DNA from: Guyanagaster necrorhizus
Taxonomy: Eukaryota; Basidiomycota; Agaricomycetes; Agaricales; Physalacriaceae
NCBI RefSeq assembly: GCF_019112545.1
Contig: NW_025064916.1
Location: 124,910 to 188,909 of the forward strand
DNA: 64,000 bases
Reading direction: 5' to 3'
Numbering within the stretch: position 1 is the first letter of the stretch; each line of letters starts with the position of its first letter. The notes under the pieces were generated by a model. That model worked only from the letters and a program-made list of their open reading frames with translations. It did not search any database and was not told the DNA's origin. Of this stretch, positions 1-11,306 are shown in pieces. The translations under genes were made by a program, and so were the position numbers.

Positions 1-390
1 AGGCAAAGCTTAAGTATTTAGGCTTGGCTATTGTCAGTCAACTGTTAGTGGTTTAAATTACACACTTTTTTAATATTAATCTTTATGATGACACATTTGA
101 TGGTTGCCAGAAAAGATCAATATTTGTTGCATCATTTGTGGCTGATAATTGGGATAATTGAGACCAGTTGTGAATGTTGCATGTGTGCAGAAAACATATA
201 TACATGAAGGCCTGTAGAGGCCAGATATATGATAAAAATCCATTCCTCTTAGGTGCTATATAGAAGAAGTATCAACCTGAAACATGGTGAACTCACACCA
301 GTTGATGTACTTGTATTGACAGAGTATTGACTGACATTTTACCACTTTGGACTTTCACAATTCACATTGTTTATCCCTGACAGACATGGA
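1..390 (+). repeat. CpG-depleted third copy of the lipase 3' flank
   Basis: This stretch aligns almost base for base with about 44,205-44,600, the segment just downstream of lipase copy 1, and its first ~75 bases also match the flank of copy 2 near 50,220. It starts about 20 bases past where the stop codon lies in the other copies, so a third lipase copy is inferred to sit just left of the window. Most differences are transitions at CpG sites: CG in the 44-kb copy is TG or CA here. Similarity stops near base 390. Confidence 0.8.
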
Positions 391-1929
391 GGCTGTGTGC
401 TTCACATCATCACATCTCATTTCCTCTGTTGAAATGGCCTAGCCTGACAAGTGGCCTTATTTGATACTCTCTGAACTTGCATCTAAAGTATCCTATATAA
501 CAGGAGCAATGTTTCTCCACACATTGATGTGCTTGATAATGGATGAACAACTAAGTCAGGCAAAAGAGAAATGTGATCTCAGTCACTAAGGCTTAATCAC
601 TCTATGCACTATCACCAATATTGTTGAGTTTGAGTGTTTTAAGTATGATAGAAGCACTCTGCAGACTCAAATAAATTAAGAACAATTGTATAAAGACAGT
701 TAACTCAGTGCTAATTTGCTTCCTAAGATGCAATACTCACAGGAGTGATGTGGATAAGACACAATATGCAAATTGAGACTTAAAATTATAAGCTACTGTG
801 CTCAGCTTAATTTAGAATGCTCTGAAACCTAATACTAAGTCTCTCAAGCACTTTGGCTTGACTAGCTGCACTTATGGCTAACTAGCAATCTTTGAAACTA
901 AAGAATTTGTATTCTGATGCTGAAACTCTTATTAAGCCAGAACCCAAATTATGCTGAAACTTGTAGTTTAATTAAGACTTCAATTCTATTTGATACAAGA
1001 GAACTTAGCAACAAAAGCTACTCAAGTCAAGGTTAGATGCAAAGCCTTTGATCCAGAGACTAACTACATTGAGCCAGAAGGCCTAATCATGGGAATGGGT
1101 TATTCAACATGTGATTCCCCTCTCTCCATTCTTTTATACATGAGTAAAATATACAGAATCTATAAATAATATAGTTCTATCAATATTTTCTATTGGCTAG
1201 CCTGGAATCAGACTATTATTCTATCTTAGCACATCAAATATAGTCCTTTTAGGTGGTTCTGGAGCTCCATGGAGCTCCACTTCATCAGTCCAGAAATAGC
1301 AGCTATACACTTGATCATCTCAGTTTCACTTACTATACTTGGAGTCACCACCAATCATGATTGATCAGTAATTTAGGTTGTTTAGTGCTGATTATAGATG
1401 ATCTGAGGCACTAATCAAGTACTGCAGCTGTTGCTCATCCCATTTCTAAGTCTCATGCAATACTCTGTGTCTGATAAATCATGACTTGTACATTCTAAGC
1501 TAAACTTGAGATGCTAGTCATAGACTAATGAGTTCTGTTCTGCTTCTACTCCTGGTTTGGATGCTAGCTGTCTTTAGCACTCCACTGTGTGTCATAGTAA
1601 TATTCTTTGGATTAGACTAAGATCTACTAGCCTTTATGGCATTTAGAATTGGCTCAAATGTGATACCACTTCTAAGTCCAACTTGACTTAGTATTTTATC
1701 AAAGTGTAGTGCAATTTCATTAAGTTTAACTTAACTTTGGATTATTATCTCAGTGTGAAGTTAGTTCTCTAAATTCAATTGGACTTGGAATTCTTGGCTA
1801 ACATGGCTATCAGCTCAGAGTCTCTGCTATAGCCTTTAAATAGCTAGCCATATAGACTTCAGCTTTGTGGATATATTGTTTAAAATTCACAAATTTTAGA
1901 GCTGGATGTATACACTGCATATCAACAAC
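391..1929. other. AT-rich, CpG-free sequence with no recognisable gene
   Basis: I see no open frame of useful length and essentially no CpG. The right part (about 1,200-1,929) may be further decayed Copia pol downstream of the protease relic at 1,930-2,520, but I cannot read conserved motifs there. A perfect 20-bp palindrome lies at 1260-1279. A stretch near 1,090-1,180 with a TATA-like run could be LTR material; this is a guess. Confidence 0.4.
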
Positions 1930-2520
1930 TGCTTATCTATTTGAGAAAAATATAGACAGATCTGCCTTATCCAAAGTGCTTATGGATAGCAGGTTTGCTG
2001 CAAGTGATGAGAAGTGAAGTGCATTCTTAAAGATCAGCTTTACTTCTTTTCCATCCACTCTGAAGGATTGACTGTTCTCTGCCTAATGATATTGGAGCTA
2101 CCATTATCCTCAATGGCTGAGGCACTGGTGTAAAGAGCTACTAGTGTGTACTCAGTGAAGTCATCTCTATTCTTGAAGAGGTAATTGCTAGCACCAGAGT
2201 CTATAAAAGTGAGTGTAGTAGTTGGATTTCAGTTTGTGAATGTGGTCATTATGAATGCTCTCTCTTCAGGTAAGATATCACAAATAAATTTATTTTAGTT
2301 GTTCTCATCTTCATCTATTAGTGAAAGCATTCTATCATTATCATTTAGTTCATTCCCATCATCATCATTAACACTGGTCAATAGTGGCATTTCAGAGTCT
2401 GTCTCCTTCTCCAAAGAAGAGTATTTTATTGCTAAGAAGCATATACTCACAGTGTCAGAGTCAGTGGTCATATCTGAACCTGATGATAATTCAGCCTCAT
2501 TCACACCTGTTTCATCTCAA
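1930..2520 (-). pseudogene. Copia gag-end/protease relic
   Basis: Read on the minus strand, the block gives a retroviral-type aspartic protease core: a hydrophobic run, then Asp-Ser-Gly-Ala (DSG on the complement of 2193-2201), then a DDFTEYT segment, then a segment ending in ALHFSSLAANLLSI. That order is typical of the protease of Ty1/Copia Gag-Pol. Upstream (2295-2504) is an acidic, serine-rich stretch as found at the end of Copia gag. Stops and frame breaks interrupt it and CpG is absent, so it is dead. It is separate from the minus-strand Copia protease at 12,180-12,450, because both contain the same DSG region. Confidence 0.6.
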
Positions 2521-3023
2521 TGCTAGAAGGAGCATGTCCTATTCCACTTATACACTCAGTCACTGGTCATCTCATCTTCTACTATAATCTCATCCTCATT
2601 ACAGTCAATATCTATGCACAGTTTTAGTTAGAATAACTGTGACTCATGCAATTCTTACTATAGCAATAGTATTGTAGGTAGACAATAGCACACCTGCAAG
2701 ATATAAGGAGTATTTGTTAGATATAGAATTAGTATGATACAAACATATTCACTTATTTGATTTTCTTTCCCTTTTTAGTACAACACACCATTCTACATAT
2801 CTCAGCTTTTAACCACAATACTGAGATGTGAGTGTCTTCTATATCTACCTCTGTTTTACTGTATTTACTCATTATTTATATAGTAACATTATGATGTTCT
2901 ATTCTAGATAGATAATACAGCTTTTAACCACAACACTGAGATTAACATTATGATATCCTATTCTAGCACATGTTCTCTTCTGAACTCTTTCTCATTCACC
3001 ATGTCTGTGCATCTGTCTTGTTA
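2521..3023. repeat. Non-coding AT-rich stretch with an imperfect direct repeat
   Basis: A 25-base unit at 2803-2827 recurs at 2918-2942 with one change, and adjoining segments at 2885-2907 and 2944-2966 also repeat. No coding signal is visible. It lies between the minus-sense Copia protease relic and the plus-sense Copia gag relic, and may be 5' untranslated or LTR-derived sequence of the latter. Confidence 0.45.
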
Positions 3024-3341
3024 ACTCCAACAGGTTATGGGCCTTGCTACTAATATATCTATGACAACTGAAATAAAGCTAGTCAGCACAATAAAGCCTA
3101 CAGATAATGGATTGAACTAGACAGCATTTGAAGAAAAGCTCACCAACAAATTTCTGGATAAGAGCCTTGGCTGATACCTCCAAGAAACAGCTCACAAACC
3201 CCTGTATCCTGTCCAGCATAAGGGAAACACCTACTAAACCTCCAATACTGCATTTTTACACTCACTCTTAGATGACAATCTGAAAAAGCTAGAGGATAAA
3301 CTGGAGAAATATGAGCAGAAGAAGGCAAAAATGCATACTAT
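3024..3341 (+). pseudogene. Copia gag relic, 5' part (split by element A)
   Basis: Plus-strand codons ending in LEKYEQKKAKMHTI run to the target-site duplication of element A and continue in frame after it at 11,307 (YEVISDSTFNEIKGKA). This is the amino-terminal part of a UBN2-like Copia Gag. Stops and CpG loss show decay. The join across 3341/11307 explains the otherwise unrelated sequence flanking element A. Confidence 0.6.
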
Positions 3342-3777
3342 TGTTAGGCCCAAGCATCATGTGACCAGATACATGTGGTAAACAGATGTCCCTTCACACT
3401 TCGAGGGATCACCTGAGTCCACTTATTGCATATCTGAGTTGTTGTGGCCCAAGGTCAGATATAGACTCGAGGTAGGATAGTGAATGTAAACTTTAGCTTG
3501 AAGCTGGGGCATACCAGTGAGAGCTGTAGGTCTTAAATACTATACAGGTTATGCTAATACTACTACTACTAATTGTATTGTTCTGTGTCCATGGTGCCCA
3601 TTGTCTTTGAGCATTATTACTATATATAAAAGGTTGCTTGTGTGTCATCAAGCATTTGTTGTCTGGACTGATTTGATGGGCAGGTTAGTTGTGATGACTA
3701 AGCTCTCCTATGGCCCTATGTCTCTTGACTAAGCATAAATAGGGGTAAAATCATAGAAACAGGGAAAATTCATAACA
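3342..3777 (-). repeat. Element A 3' LTR (in element sense)
   Basis: 436 bp, TG...CA, same length as its partner at 10866-11301 with nearly all differences being transitions. The five bases before it match the five after the partner LTR. The adjoining inner sequence (complement of about 3779-3790) is the purine-rich tract that would prime plus-strand DNA. Confidence 0.93.
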
Positions 3778-3789
3778 TTACCCCCTCTT

Positions 3790-4740
3790 TAAGACTATTG
3801 TCCCAATAGCTTAATTTAGGGATAGTTCATAGTTATGAATTGCATTGTCAGCCGTCATTTGTTTTTCATTTACCCATTGGTTTAATTCAGGTCCATATCC
3901 CTTCTAGCTGACAAGGTAGTCCACTGTTGTGATTATACCACTGCCTTTCGCCTTGACTTTTCAGAGCTTGTAGTTTAAGATTTGATCAATTTCATAGTGT
4001 TCTTCATTGTTGATCAGGTCAGATGGGGGCAGTAGAGGGTGCATTTGATTTGGGAATGCTGGGGCAACATATGGGGAGAGGAGGCTTTTGTTGAACACAT
4101 TGTGGACCTTCCAACCAGTCGGCAGTTGGAGTTTGTAGGCACTTTCTTCTATTTTTACAATGATAGAAAAGGGGCCAATGCATTTATCTGCTAATTTCTG
4201 TTTTGGCTATGGTAGGTGTAGGTTAGTCGTGTCTAACCAGACCTTGTCATTTGGGGAGTATGTGTGTGCTGGTTGCCGATGCTTATCATAGTGGGTTTTC
4301 ATTGCCATCATGGCCCTTTTGAGGGTGGTTTTCATTTTAGAATGGATTTTAGCTATGTCAGCAGCAAAGTCTGTTGATGCAGGGGTTGTTGTTCGACAGT
4401 ATTTGGAATGGGTGACATTGGGGTGTTGCCTGTGGTTAACAAAGAATGGGGTTTTCCCGGTTGCTGAATGAATGTGATTGTTATGTTGAAACACTGCAAG
4501 TGCAAGCCATTTGACCCAGTTGTCTTATCGAAAGTTGATGAATAATTGTAAGTATTTTTCAACTTCCTGATTTGCCCATTCTGTCTATCTGTCGGTTTGC
4601 AGATGATATGCAGTGGAGGCGTTTTGCTTGATACTTAGCAACTTGTATAAGTCATCAAGGAATTTGGAGATGAATTGCGATCCTCTATCCGAGATGACTA
4701 CTTGGGGCATACTATATTTGGCATACATCTCATCTCATAG
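3790..4740 (-). pseudogene. Element A integrase C-terminus and chromodomain relic
   Basis: On the minus strand the region about 3,830-4,020 reads EEHYEIDQIL, then a loop, then YLVS(stop)KGYGPELNQW. This is the chromodomain pattern of an aromatic cage, a strand pair and a GYGPE-type turn. Upstream on the same strand (4207-4494) is an integrase C-terminal region with NHRQHPNVTH and HYDKHR, as in Gypsy integrases. Chromodomains of this group tether integration to modified histones. In-frame stops, including one replacing Trp just before KGYGPE, show it is inactive. Confidence 0.7.
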
Positions 4741-5450
4741 GATTTTTGCCCATCCTTCTGAAGTTAGCTCTGTTGAACAGGTGATTGGGATGATCGCTTT
4801 CGAGAACTGATCAACAATTATGAGGATGGCATCATATCTATTGCAATCAGGTAACCCAGTGATTATATCGACTGAGATGTGGATCCATGAGGAAGATGAG
4901 ATTTTGTTTGAGTGAAGAGGGGCCACTCGTGGTTGCATTGAGGCCTTCTCCCTTTGGCAAGTCTCGCAGGTCTTGACATATGCTGTGATGTCATTTTCCA
5001 TCTTGGGCCACTAATATTCTTGCAGGAGTAGCTCTTTGATTTTGGCAATGCCTGGGTGTCTTGTGGTTGCATGGTCATGGTAGGTGGTGATGATCTCTCC
5101 TCATAGATTCTGGTCTCTAGGGATATAGATCCTTCCATCATAGCAGATCATCCCGTCTTCCTTAGTCATCCCTCTTTCATGATTAAGGGATGTGGCAATT
5201 CTTTGATTCCATTTGTGGTTGTCGCGGGTGGTGCTTTTGATTCGTTTATGGATCTCTTCCTCTGTGGGCATTATTATCACCCAGAAGTGTTTGGGTTGCA
5301 AGATAATGACTCCTATATTGTCATTTCCCCCCTGATTGTGATCCACACATTGAGATAGGAGGTCAGCCTTTTTGTTGGCTGTTTCTGCCTTATGGTGGAG
5401 AGTGTATTGATATTGGGTGAGCTCCATAACCCATCAGGCTTGGCAGCAAT
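4735..5450 (-). pseudogene. Element A integrase N-terminal/core relic
   Basis: Minus-strand frames give the CETCQ half of the HHCC zinc-binding domain (4735-5001), then ISVDIITGLP, which carries the first catalytic Asp of the DDE core, then IIVDQFSKA. A second frame (5101-5427) covers the linker after RNase H and the start of integrase. At least one frame change separates them. The function would have been insertion of cDNA into the chromosome. Confidence 0.7.
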
Positions 5451-6640
5451 TTAATTTCTGGGGTTGTCAGAAGTATCTGAGGTTTTGGTGGTCGGTCCAG
5501 ATCTCGAAGGTTTTGGAGGCTCTGATCAAATAATGCTGCTATTCTTCCAGGGCAAGCATTATTGCTAGTAGCTCCTTGTCATAGATCTCGTAATTCCTTT
5601 CCGTTATGGTCAATGCTTTTGAAAGGAATGCGACTGGATGCTATTTTCCACCTTGCTCCTAAGAGAGTATCACTCCAATGGCTCCTTTGCTGGAGTTGGC
5701 TTCCACTTGGAACCTTCCTTTCTGAGAGGGTATGGTGAGGATGATGTCCTTAGCTAGTCAGTGCTTTAGGTCAGCAAATGTGAGTTGTTGAGGATTTCCC
5801 CATCCCCATAGGGCATTGCCAGTGAGTTGAGTTATTGGTCTGACGATCTTGCTGTAGTCATGGATAAACTGTCGATAGAAATTGGTGAATCCAAGAAAGG
5901 ATTGTAATTCCTTTTTCTTGGTCAGCTCTGGCCATTCAACTACTCCTGCCATCTTGATTGGGTCCATCTGGATATTTCCCTCACTGATAATTACCCCAAG
6001 ATACTCTATTTCCAGCACCTCGAATTCACATTTCTTGGCTTTGAGGAACAGTTTATACTTCCTCATGAGAGCAAGTACCTGCCATACCAGGCTTCAGTGT
6101 TCCTCCTTCGTTTTTGACATTATCAGGATATTGTCCAGATAAATTGTGACCTTTCCGGTAGCGATGAGATCTTTAAATATATCGTTCATCATCCACTGGA
6201 ATGTGACAGGGGAATTGGTAAGTCCAAAGAACATAACAGTGGGCTCGAACAGACCACGATTAGTTCTGAAGGCAGCTTTCCATTCGTCTCCCTCTTTGAT
6301 TCATATATTGTTATATCTCCACCAGATGTTGAGTTTAGTATAGTACTTGGTGCCTTGGAGTTTGTCTATCAGTTCCAAGATCAAGGGTAAGGGGTATCGG
6401 TTCTTGATCGTCATTTCGTTTAGCTTCCAATAATCTTGAACTGATTGAAGCTTACCATCCTTCTTCTTCATGAAGAAGAATGATGACACCATTGGTGATT
6501 TAGATAGTGGTATGTGCCCACTGGATAAGTTCTCATCAAGAAACTTATTGAGTTCCTGCTGCTCCTGATTGCTGAGAGAGTATGTCTTACAGTCTAGGTT
6601 AGCATTAGCATTGGGGATTAGTTCTATGGCGTGATCTCAG
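5430..6640 (-). pseudogene. Element A reverse transcriptase-RNase H relic
   Basis: Minus-strand segments show RT motifs in order: FFFMKKKDGKL and VQDYWKLNEMTIKNRYPLP (fingers, 6301-6492), the palm motif YLDNILIMS near 6,125-6,145, and LGFTNFYRQFI of the thumb/connection (5758-6066). RNase H follows to about 5,430 with [12 protein letters not shown] and a HQNLRYF block. The second catalytic Asp of YxDD is Asn, a G-to-A change, and several Trp codons have become stops. Confidence 0.8.
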
Positions 6641-7330
6641 GGTTTCGGGTCTGGGAGCTCATTGAAACTCTCCTTGTCAAAGAGATCCCTGTAGTCCTGT
6701 GCCCACTCTGGTACCATTTCTTCAAATATTTTTTCCTCCTTCCCCTCATTGGCTTTAGCTATTAGATTGTTAGCATAATGAACAGCCTGAATGTGGATCT
6801 CCTTTTGTAAATCCACTGCTAAGAGGGTTTCTCCATCTTCCATCTCCTCATCTCATCTATCCTCCAGGTCTTCATCAGGTAATTCAAATGGGATTTTCCA
6901 GCACTGACATCAGGCAAAGGTGATTTGCCTAGTTTTCTAATTGACAAGTGGATTGTGCTAAATGAGCCAATCGTGTCCTAGGAACAGTTCTTTTGTTCTG
7001 AGGTCTGTTACTGCCAGATCAATCCACTCGGAATGATCTCCGATAGTCAGGCAGAGTTCAACAAATTCTATAATCGAACTGGCCTGGTTCTTAGTTCCAT
7101 TGGTGTTGTATACTGGAATAGGGGCAGTGGTGGATCTGGTTGGGAGTTTGTATTGAAGGACAAAAGTCCTGTTTATCGAGCTCCTGGTGCACCCACTGTC
7201 GATTAAGGCAGTTACCGAATGTATAGACTGGGTAGTTAGGGTTTCGATTTGAGCCTTGGTGGTTAAGTCTCTCCCAGGAGTTTTGGTGTGCCTAATAAAC
7301 TTGCAGAGTCTCTGTAGCTCGTCTACCCAT
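6640..7330 (-). pseudogene. Element A aspartic protease relic
   Basis: The minus strand at about 7,170-7,215 encodes TALIDSGCTRS, the catalytic loop of a retropepsin, followed by IPVYNTNGTKNQ, LAVTDLRTKELFLGHDWL and a second half ending near 6,900. The frame 6637-6843 is the protease-RT linker. A Trp-to-stop change follows the HDWL block. Retropepsin matures Gag-Pol; this copy is broken. Confidence 0.7.
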
Positions 7331-10300
7331 TCAAGGGCTCTACTTCATGAGGCACTCCATATCTCTGCTATTACTTCCTTGGTTACTTTCCTGATCTGAG
7401 TTTGATGTATCCATCCTTGTAGTGTGGCTCTTGCTGTATTGTCATCAACTGCTTCTGTAATGGCTCTCCAGATCCATTCTGTATCAAATGGCTTGAGCCA
7501 ATTTGAGAGGCCTGCTGCCCTGTTTCGGCCTGTAGGCGGTTGAGTCTTTTCTTGTGATTCAGTGGTGTGCATGGTGATTGGTCATGGTATATTCGAATGC
7601 ATATATGGTAATATAGATATAACTACAGAAGCATTGTCAGTCTGACTAGTGGCTAGTATTAGCACATCATAAAGTTCTTCAGCTGAACCAGTGGAATCGC
7701 TCACTCTCATTGTTTGGCCCCATCTTTTACCTCTTCGATCTTAGTCTCCTTCTCAAGTTCTTTGTCTTCTTTCTGTAGTTTGACTATTTGCACCTATATG
7801 TCTTTGTGGATGCACTTCTTCTTTGGGCAGTCTTTGGTTATGTGCCCTTTCTGCTCACAATTAAAGCATTTGTCTTTCTTCTTCATCTGATCTATGTCCA
7901 TTGGTTTCCCTGCACCAGTGTATGTAGTTCTCATGCCTGTCTTCTGGCTGCTGTAAGTCATTGCCATCAAGGATCCTGGTGATTTTCCAGCAGTTTGCCC
8001 AGACTTGTTCTAGGTTGGCAGAGTCGACTTCTTGGTATAGTCCTGCAGTGTTGATGATTCTGCTTTCTGCCTTTGTCATTCCTTGTACATTTCGATGATT
8101 CATTCTTTCCACTGGTTATAGCCAATGGGCATCAAGAATTTGACACCCATAGCAGAAATCGTCATGAGGTATGAAGGGGGAACTCCTCTTTTAAGGGCTT
8201 CAACCATTCAGCCATCGTTTCCTATATCATCTCTGATTCTGGCTAGTTTGGCAAGCCGCTTCAGCTCATCAAAGTAATCTGTAGCTGGTTTATCTCTCAT
8301 CTTGTATTCCTTGATCTTCTGTTTATGTATTTCTTGTACTGTGGGATCAATAAACTTATTGTTCAACATCTGTTTGAACACTGGCCGAGAGGGGTATCAA
8401 TAGTGTCCTCTTGTGGTCGAACAGAAATTTGGGGAGATGAGAATCCACCATATCTTTGCCTTCTCTTCCAGGTAGGAGGTGGCAAAGGTGACCTTGTTCA
8501 TGTCAGTCCCTAGGTAGCCAATGTAGACTTTGAAGTATTGCTCACAGTCCACTAGGAACCTATCGATGTTGTTAGATACCCCCTTAAAGGGGTGAGGCTT
8601 GCAAAGAAGGTCAGGCCGATATTAGAGAATGCTGGTATTTTCTGGCAGAGGGCCCATCGGATTGGGCCATTCATTGAATGGTGGTCACCACCATTCTTTG
8701 GGTGGCCCTGAAAACAAATGAAGCGAGTTGTTGTCCACTATTGGGCTACCCTTTAGTTTCTTGATGTGGACGATGACCCCATCCTGGATTGTAAATCTGA
8801 GACAGGTGGCTTCAGGATCATCCCATATAGATTCTTTTCTGGTTCCACTAGTTCTGGCCTGGTCAGGGGGTGGTTGTCCCTCTAGTAGTCGACTTCTCTT
8901 CCCGAGCCAAGAGTTGTGATACTTCGCCCTCGACAGTGTTTGAGTGCAGGCTAGCCAGGTTGCTATGGCTAAGGAGGACTGATCTGGATTTAAAAATGTA
9001 CTTTGAGCTGAGGGGGTCCAGTACATAGCTCTTGGTGGTGTGATAGGGGGGGTTCTCAGCATTGGTTGTATGGTGGACATTATTGGATAAGCTGATGGTC
9101 AGCTTATAGGATACTCGAGGTGCCATTGGGTATACTGCCAGGCAGTATAGTCTGTTGCCACCCATCTCAGGATTTCTGTTTGCTTATCAGTTTCTAAATG
9201 CAAGTATGATTGTCCAATTTGTGACACCAATCAGATAGCATCATGCCATAAGAAATTTACCCCTTGCCAGTAATACTCCTAGTATTCCTGCTCCCTTTCT
9301 TCCTATGTCAACTTTTGTACTTCTTCTTTATCTGTTTCTTCCTGTGAGTTGCATGGTGATCTCTGGGGCAGTTCACTACTTTCAGTTTCCTCTTCTTCCC
9401 TCTCATCCTCGTTGCCCTCTTCGAGGAGGGAACTGATGGGCTGGCTGTAGATACTCTCTATGACCTCTTGCAGTATCATCACCTCACTCCCCTGGCTGGG
9501 TACTCGGCCCAGCAACTGAAGAGCCTTTGTAGGTGGAGACTGGTCGACTTCTGATATCAGGGTGATATCTGTTTCCTCCTGCTGCTTGTGCCACCTCCAC
9601 TCACTCATGATAGAGGCAGACATTGTTTCTGTAGTTGTTGTCAATAAGCTGCCTGACAACTCAGCTTCCAAGAAATTCTCAGAGAGCACAGACAGGGATG
9701 TGAGTGTTCCTAGGGACTCAAAGCCTGTAGTGTCTGAGGATAGACTTATCACTTCTAAAAGTGGAGTCCACACTGGGGGTTCATGAGGAAGAGAGGTATT
9801 CGGGGGTTGGAGGTCTTGGGTATCGTCTGGTCTGGGTACCATCTGCCCAGTGCTCTGGGAATCCACTGCTCAGGGTGCTCAGCTCTCAGAAGATGGGAGA
9901 GGGTGATTGGTTGCTTTGTACGGGTGCAAGAACACTGGCGATCTCAGGCCATAGCCTGTACCAGTTGCCAGCATTGATTGCTGCAAGTCGTGCCCTTTCC
10001 ACTTCTCACTGCTCATTTCTATGTTGCTCATCATACTGCATGGCTTCTTGACTCCACTGCTTCTCTGACTCACAACGTACTGGCTGTGGCTCATCCCACC
10101 ACCTATGCTCCTCTTGTCGAATGGTGTCATCATAGTTGAAGGGGATGGTGAGGTCCCAGGTCAGAAAGTACTAGTAGATGGTTTTTTCCCATACTTGTTG
10201 TCATTCTTCATCATTTGGGGGGGCCCTCCCCACCCTCAAGCTGGTTCAGGAGATAGGGCAGGGGCTGTGAGACTAGCTTTGAGGAGATCAGGGGCTGAGT

Positions 10301-10610
10301 CATCGAGCCATCTGAGAGGCATCAAGAGAGTCCCTGGCATGGTTAGCAATCCCAAGGGTTGGGGAGGCAGAATCGGGGGAGAGAGACTGATGGAAGAAGT
10401 CTTCTGGGATGTTTTCATCCTCATGGTTGGGGGCCAGTCCTGGTACGAGTATATCATACCTTCTTGGGATGCTAATGTCTGTGTTTCCAGATTGGGGAGA
10501 GTGCTGTCCTCCCATTTCTTCTTCACTATCTCTCTGATGTGTGCCACTAGGCCTGGCTTCTGGGGGCTGGTAGATTGTTCGTCAGGATTTGGGAATGTCA
10601 TGTAAGGGGA
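7330..10610 (-). pseudogene. Element A gag relic with CCHC knuckle
   Basis: From right to left the minus strand holds acidic, Ser/Pro-rich frames (10236-10601 and 9303-9866), a Gag core (about 8,100-9,080), a zinc knuckle KCFNCEQKGHITKDC on the complement of 7827-7868 (C-x2-C-x4-H-x4-C), and a short frame 7345-7572 leading into protease. The same block order recurs in elements B, C and E. Plus-strand frames in this stretch are shadows. Frameshifts break the reading frame. Confidence 0.7.
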
Positions 10611-10851
10611 GGTTGGAGGTTATGTTTCATAGTATTTTGCCAATGTGTAAGAACTCGTTGTAATGTCTGAGAGCCCAGGTGGTGATTAAATGGCATCCCC
10701 TGCACAGCTGGATGATCACCAACAATCCTATCAATGTTCTGATGATAGAGGTGAGGAGTTTGAAGAACTCGTGGTCAAAGTTTGGGTCAATAGAGGTTAC
10801 AGAGGGCATTCGGTTTCTCAGCACAATTGGACTTGAGAAAAGGAAGATGAA

Positions 10852-10864
10852 AGCTTCGAGCTAA
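10852..10864 (-). promoter_or_regulatory. Element A primer-binding region (self-priming type)
   Basis: One base inside the right LTR, the sequence complementary to this site matches 12 of 13 bases of an LTR segment whose complement is at 11017-11029. That LTR segment begins about 34 bp downstream of a TATA-like box (complement of 11056-11063), where an mRNA 5' end is expected. In Tf1/sushi elements the mRNA 5' end folds back to prime at such a site. The single mismatch is at a CpG. Confidence 0.65.
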
Positions 10865-10865
10865 T

Positions 10866-11301
10866 TGTTAGGTCCAAGCATCACATGATCAGATACACAT
10901 AGTAAACAGATGTCCCTTCGCACTTCGAGGGATCACCTGAGTCCACTTATTGCATATCTGGGTTGTTGTGGCCCAAGATCAGATATAGACTCGAGATAGG
11001 ATAGTGAATGTAAACTTTAGCTTGAAGCTGGGGCATACCAGCGAGAGCTGTAGGTCTTAAATACTATACAGGTTATGCTAATAATACTACTACTAATTGT
11101 GTCGTTCTGTATCCATGGTGCCTATTGTCTTCGAGCATCATTATCATACATAAAAGGTTGCTTGTGTGTTGTCGAGCATTTGTTGTCTAGGCTGATTTGA
11201 TGGACAGGTTAGTTGTGATGACTAAGCTCTCCCATGGCCTTATGCCTCCTGACTAAGTATAAATAAGGGTAAAATCATAGAAACAGGAAAAATTTGTAAC
11301 A
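10866..11301 (-). repeat. Element A 5' LTR (in element sense)
   Basis: 436 bp, TG...CA, pairs with 3342-3777. In element sense it carries a TATA-like box (complement of 11056-11063) and then the 13-base self-priming segment (complement of 11017-11029). The TSD actat follows at 11302-11306. Confidence 0.93.
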
Positions 11302-11306
11302 ACTAT

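Larger units (their letters stand above)
3342..11301 (-). mobile_element. Ty3/Gypsy chromovirus 'A', near-complete, minus sense
   Basis: Two 436-bp direct repeats beginning TGTTAG and ending AACA (3342-3777 and 10866-11301) bound 7,088 bp of internal sequence and are flanked by the same five bases, actat, at 3337-3341 and 11302-11306. Reading leftwards the interior gives Gag with a CCHC knuckle, protease DSG, RT, RNase H, integrase and a chromodomain, then a purine-rich tract against the left LTR. Gag-Pol order with integrase after RT defines Ty3/Gypsy, and the chromodomain defines a chromovirus. It keeps more CpG than the other elements, so it is probably the youngest here, but it carries stops and an altered RT active site (YLDN). 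Confidence 0.92.

Noticed and set aside
9303..10605. Long open frames on both strands (187 aa minus, 166 aa plus)
   Set aside because: The plus-strand frame is opposite to the gag region of element A, which is supported by LTRs, a zinc knuckle and motif order. It is a shadow frame.
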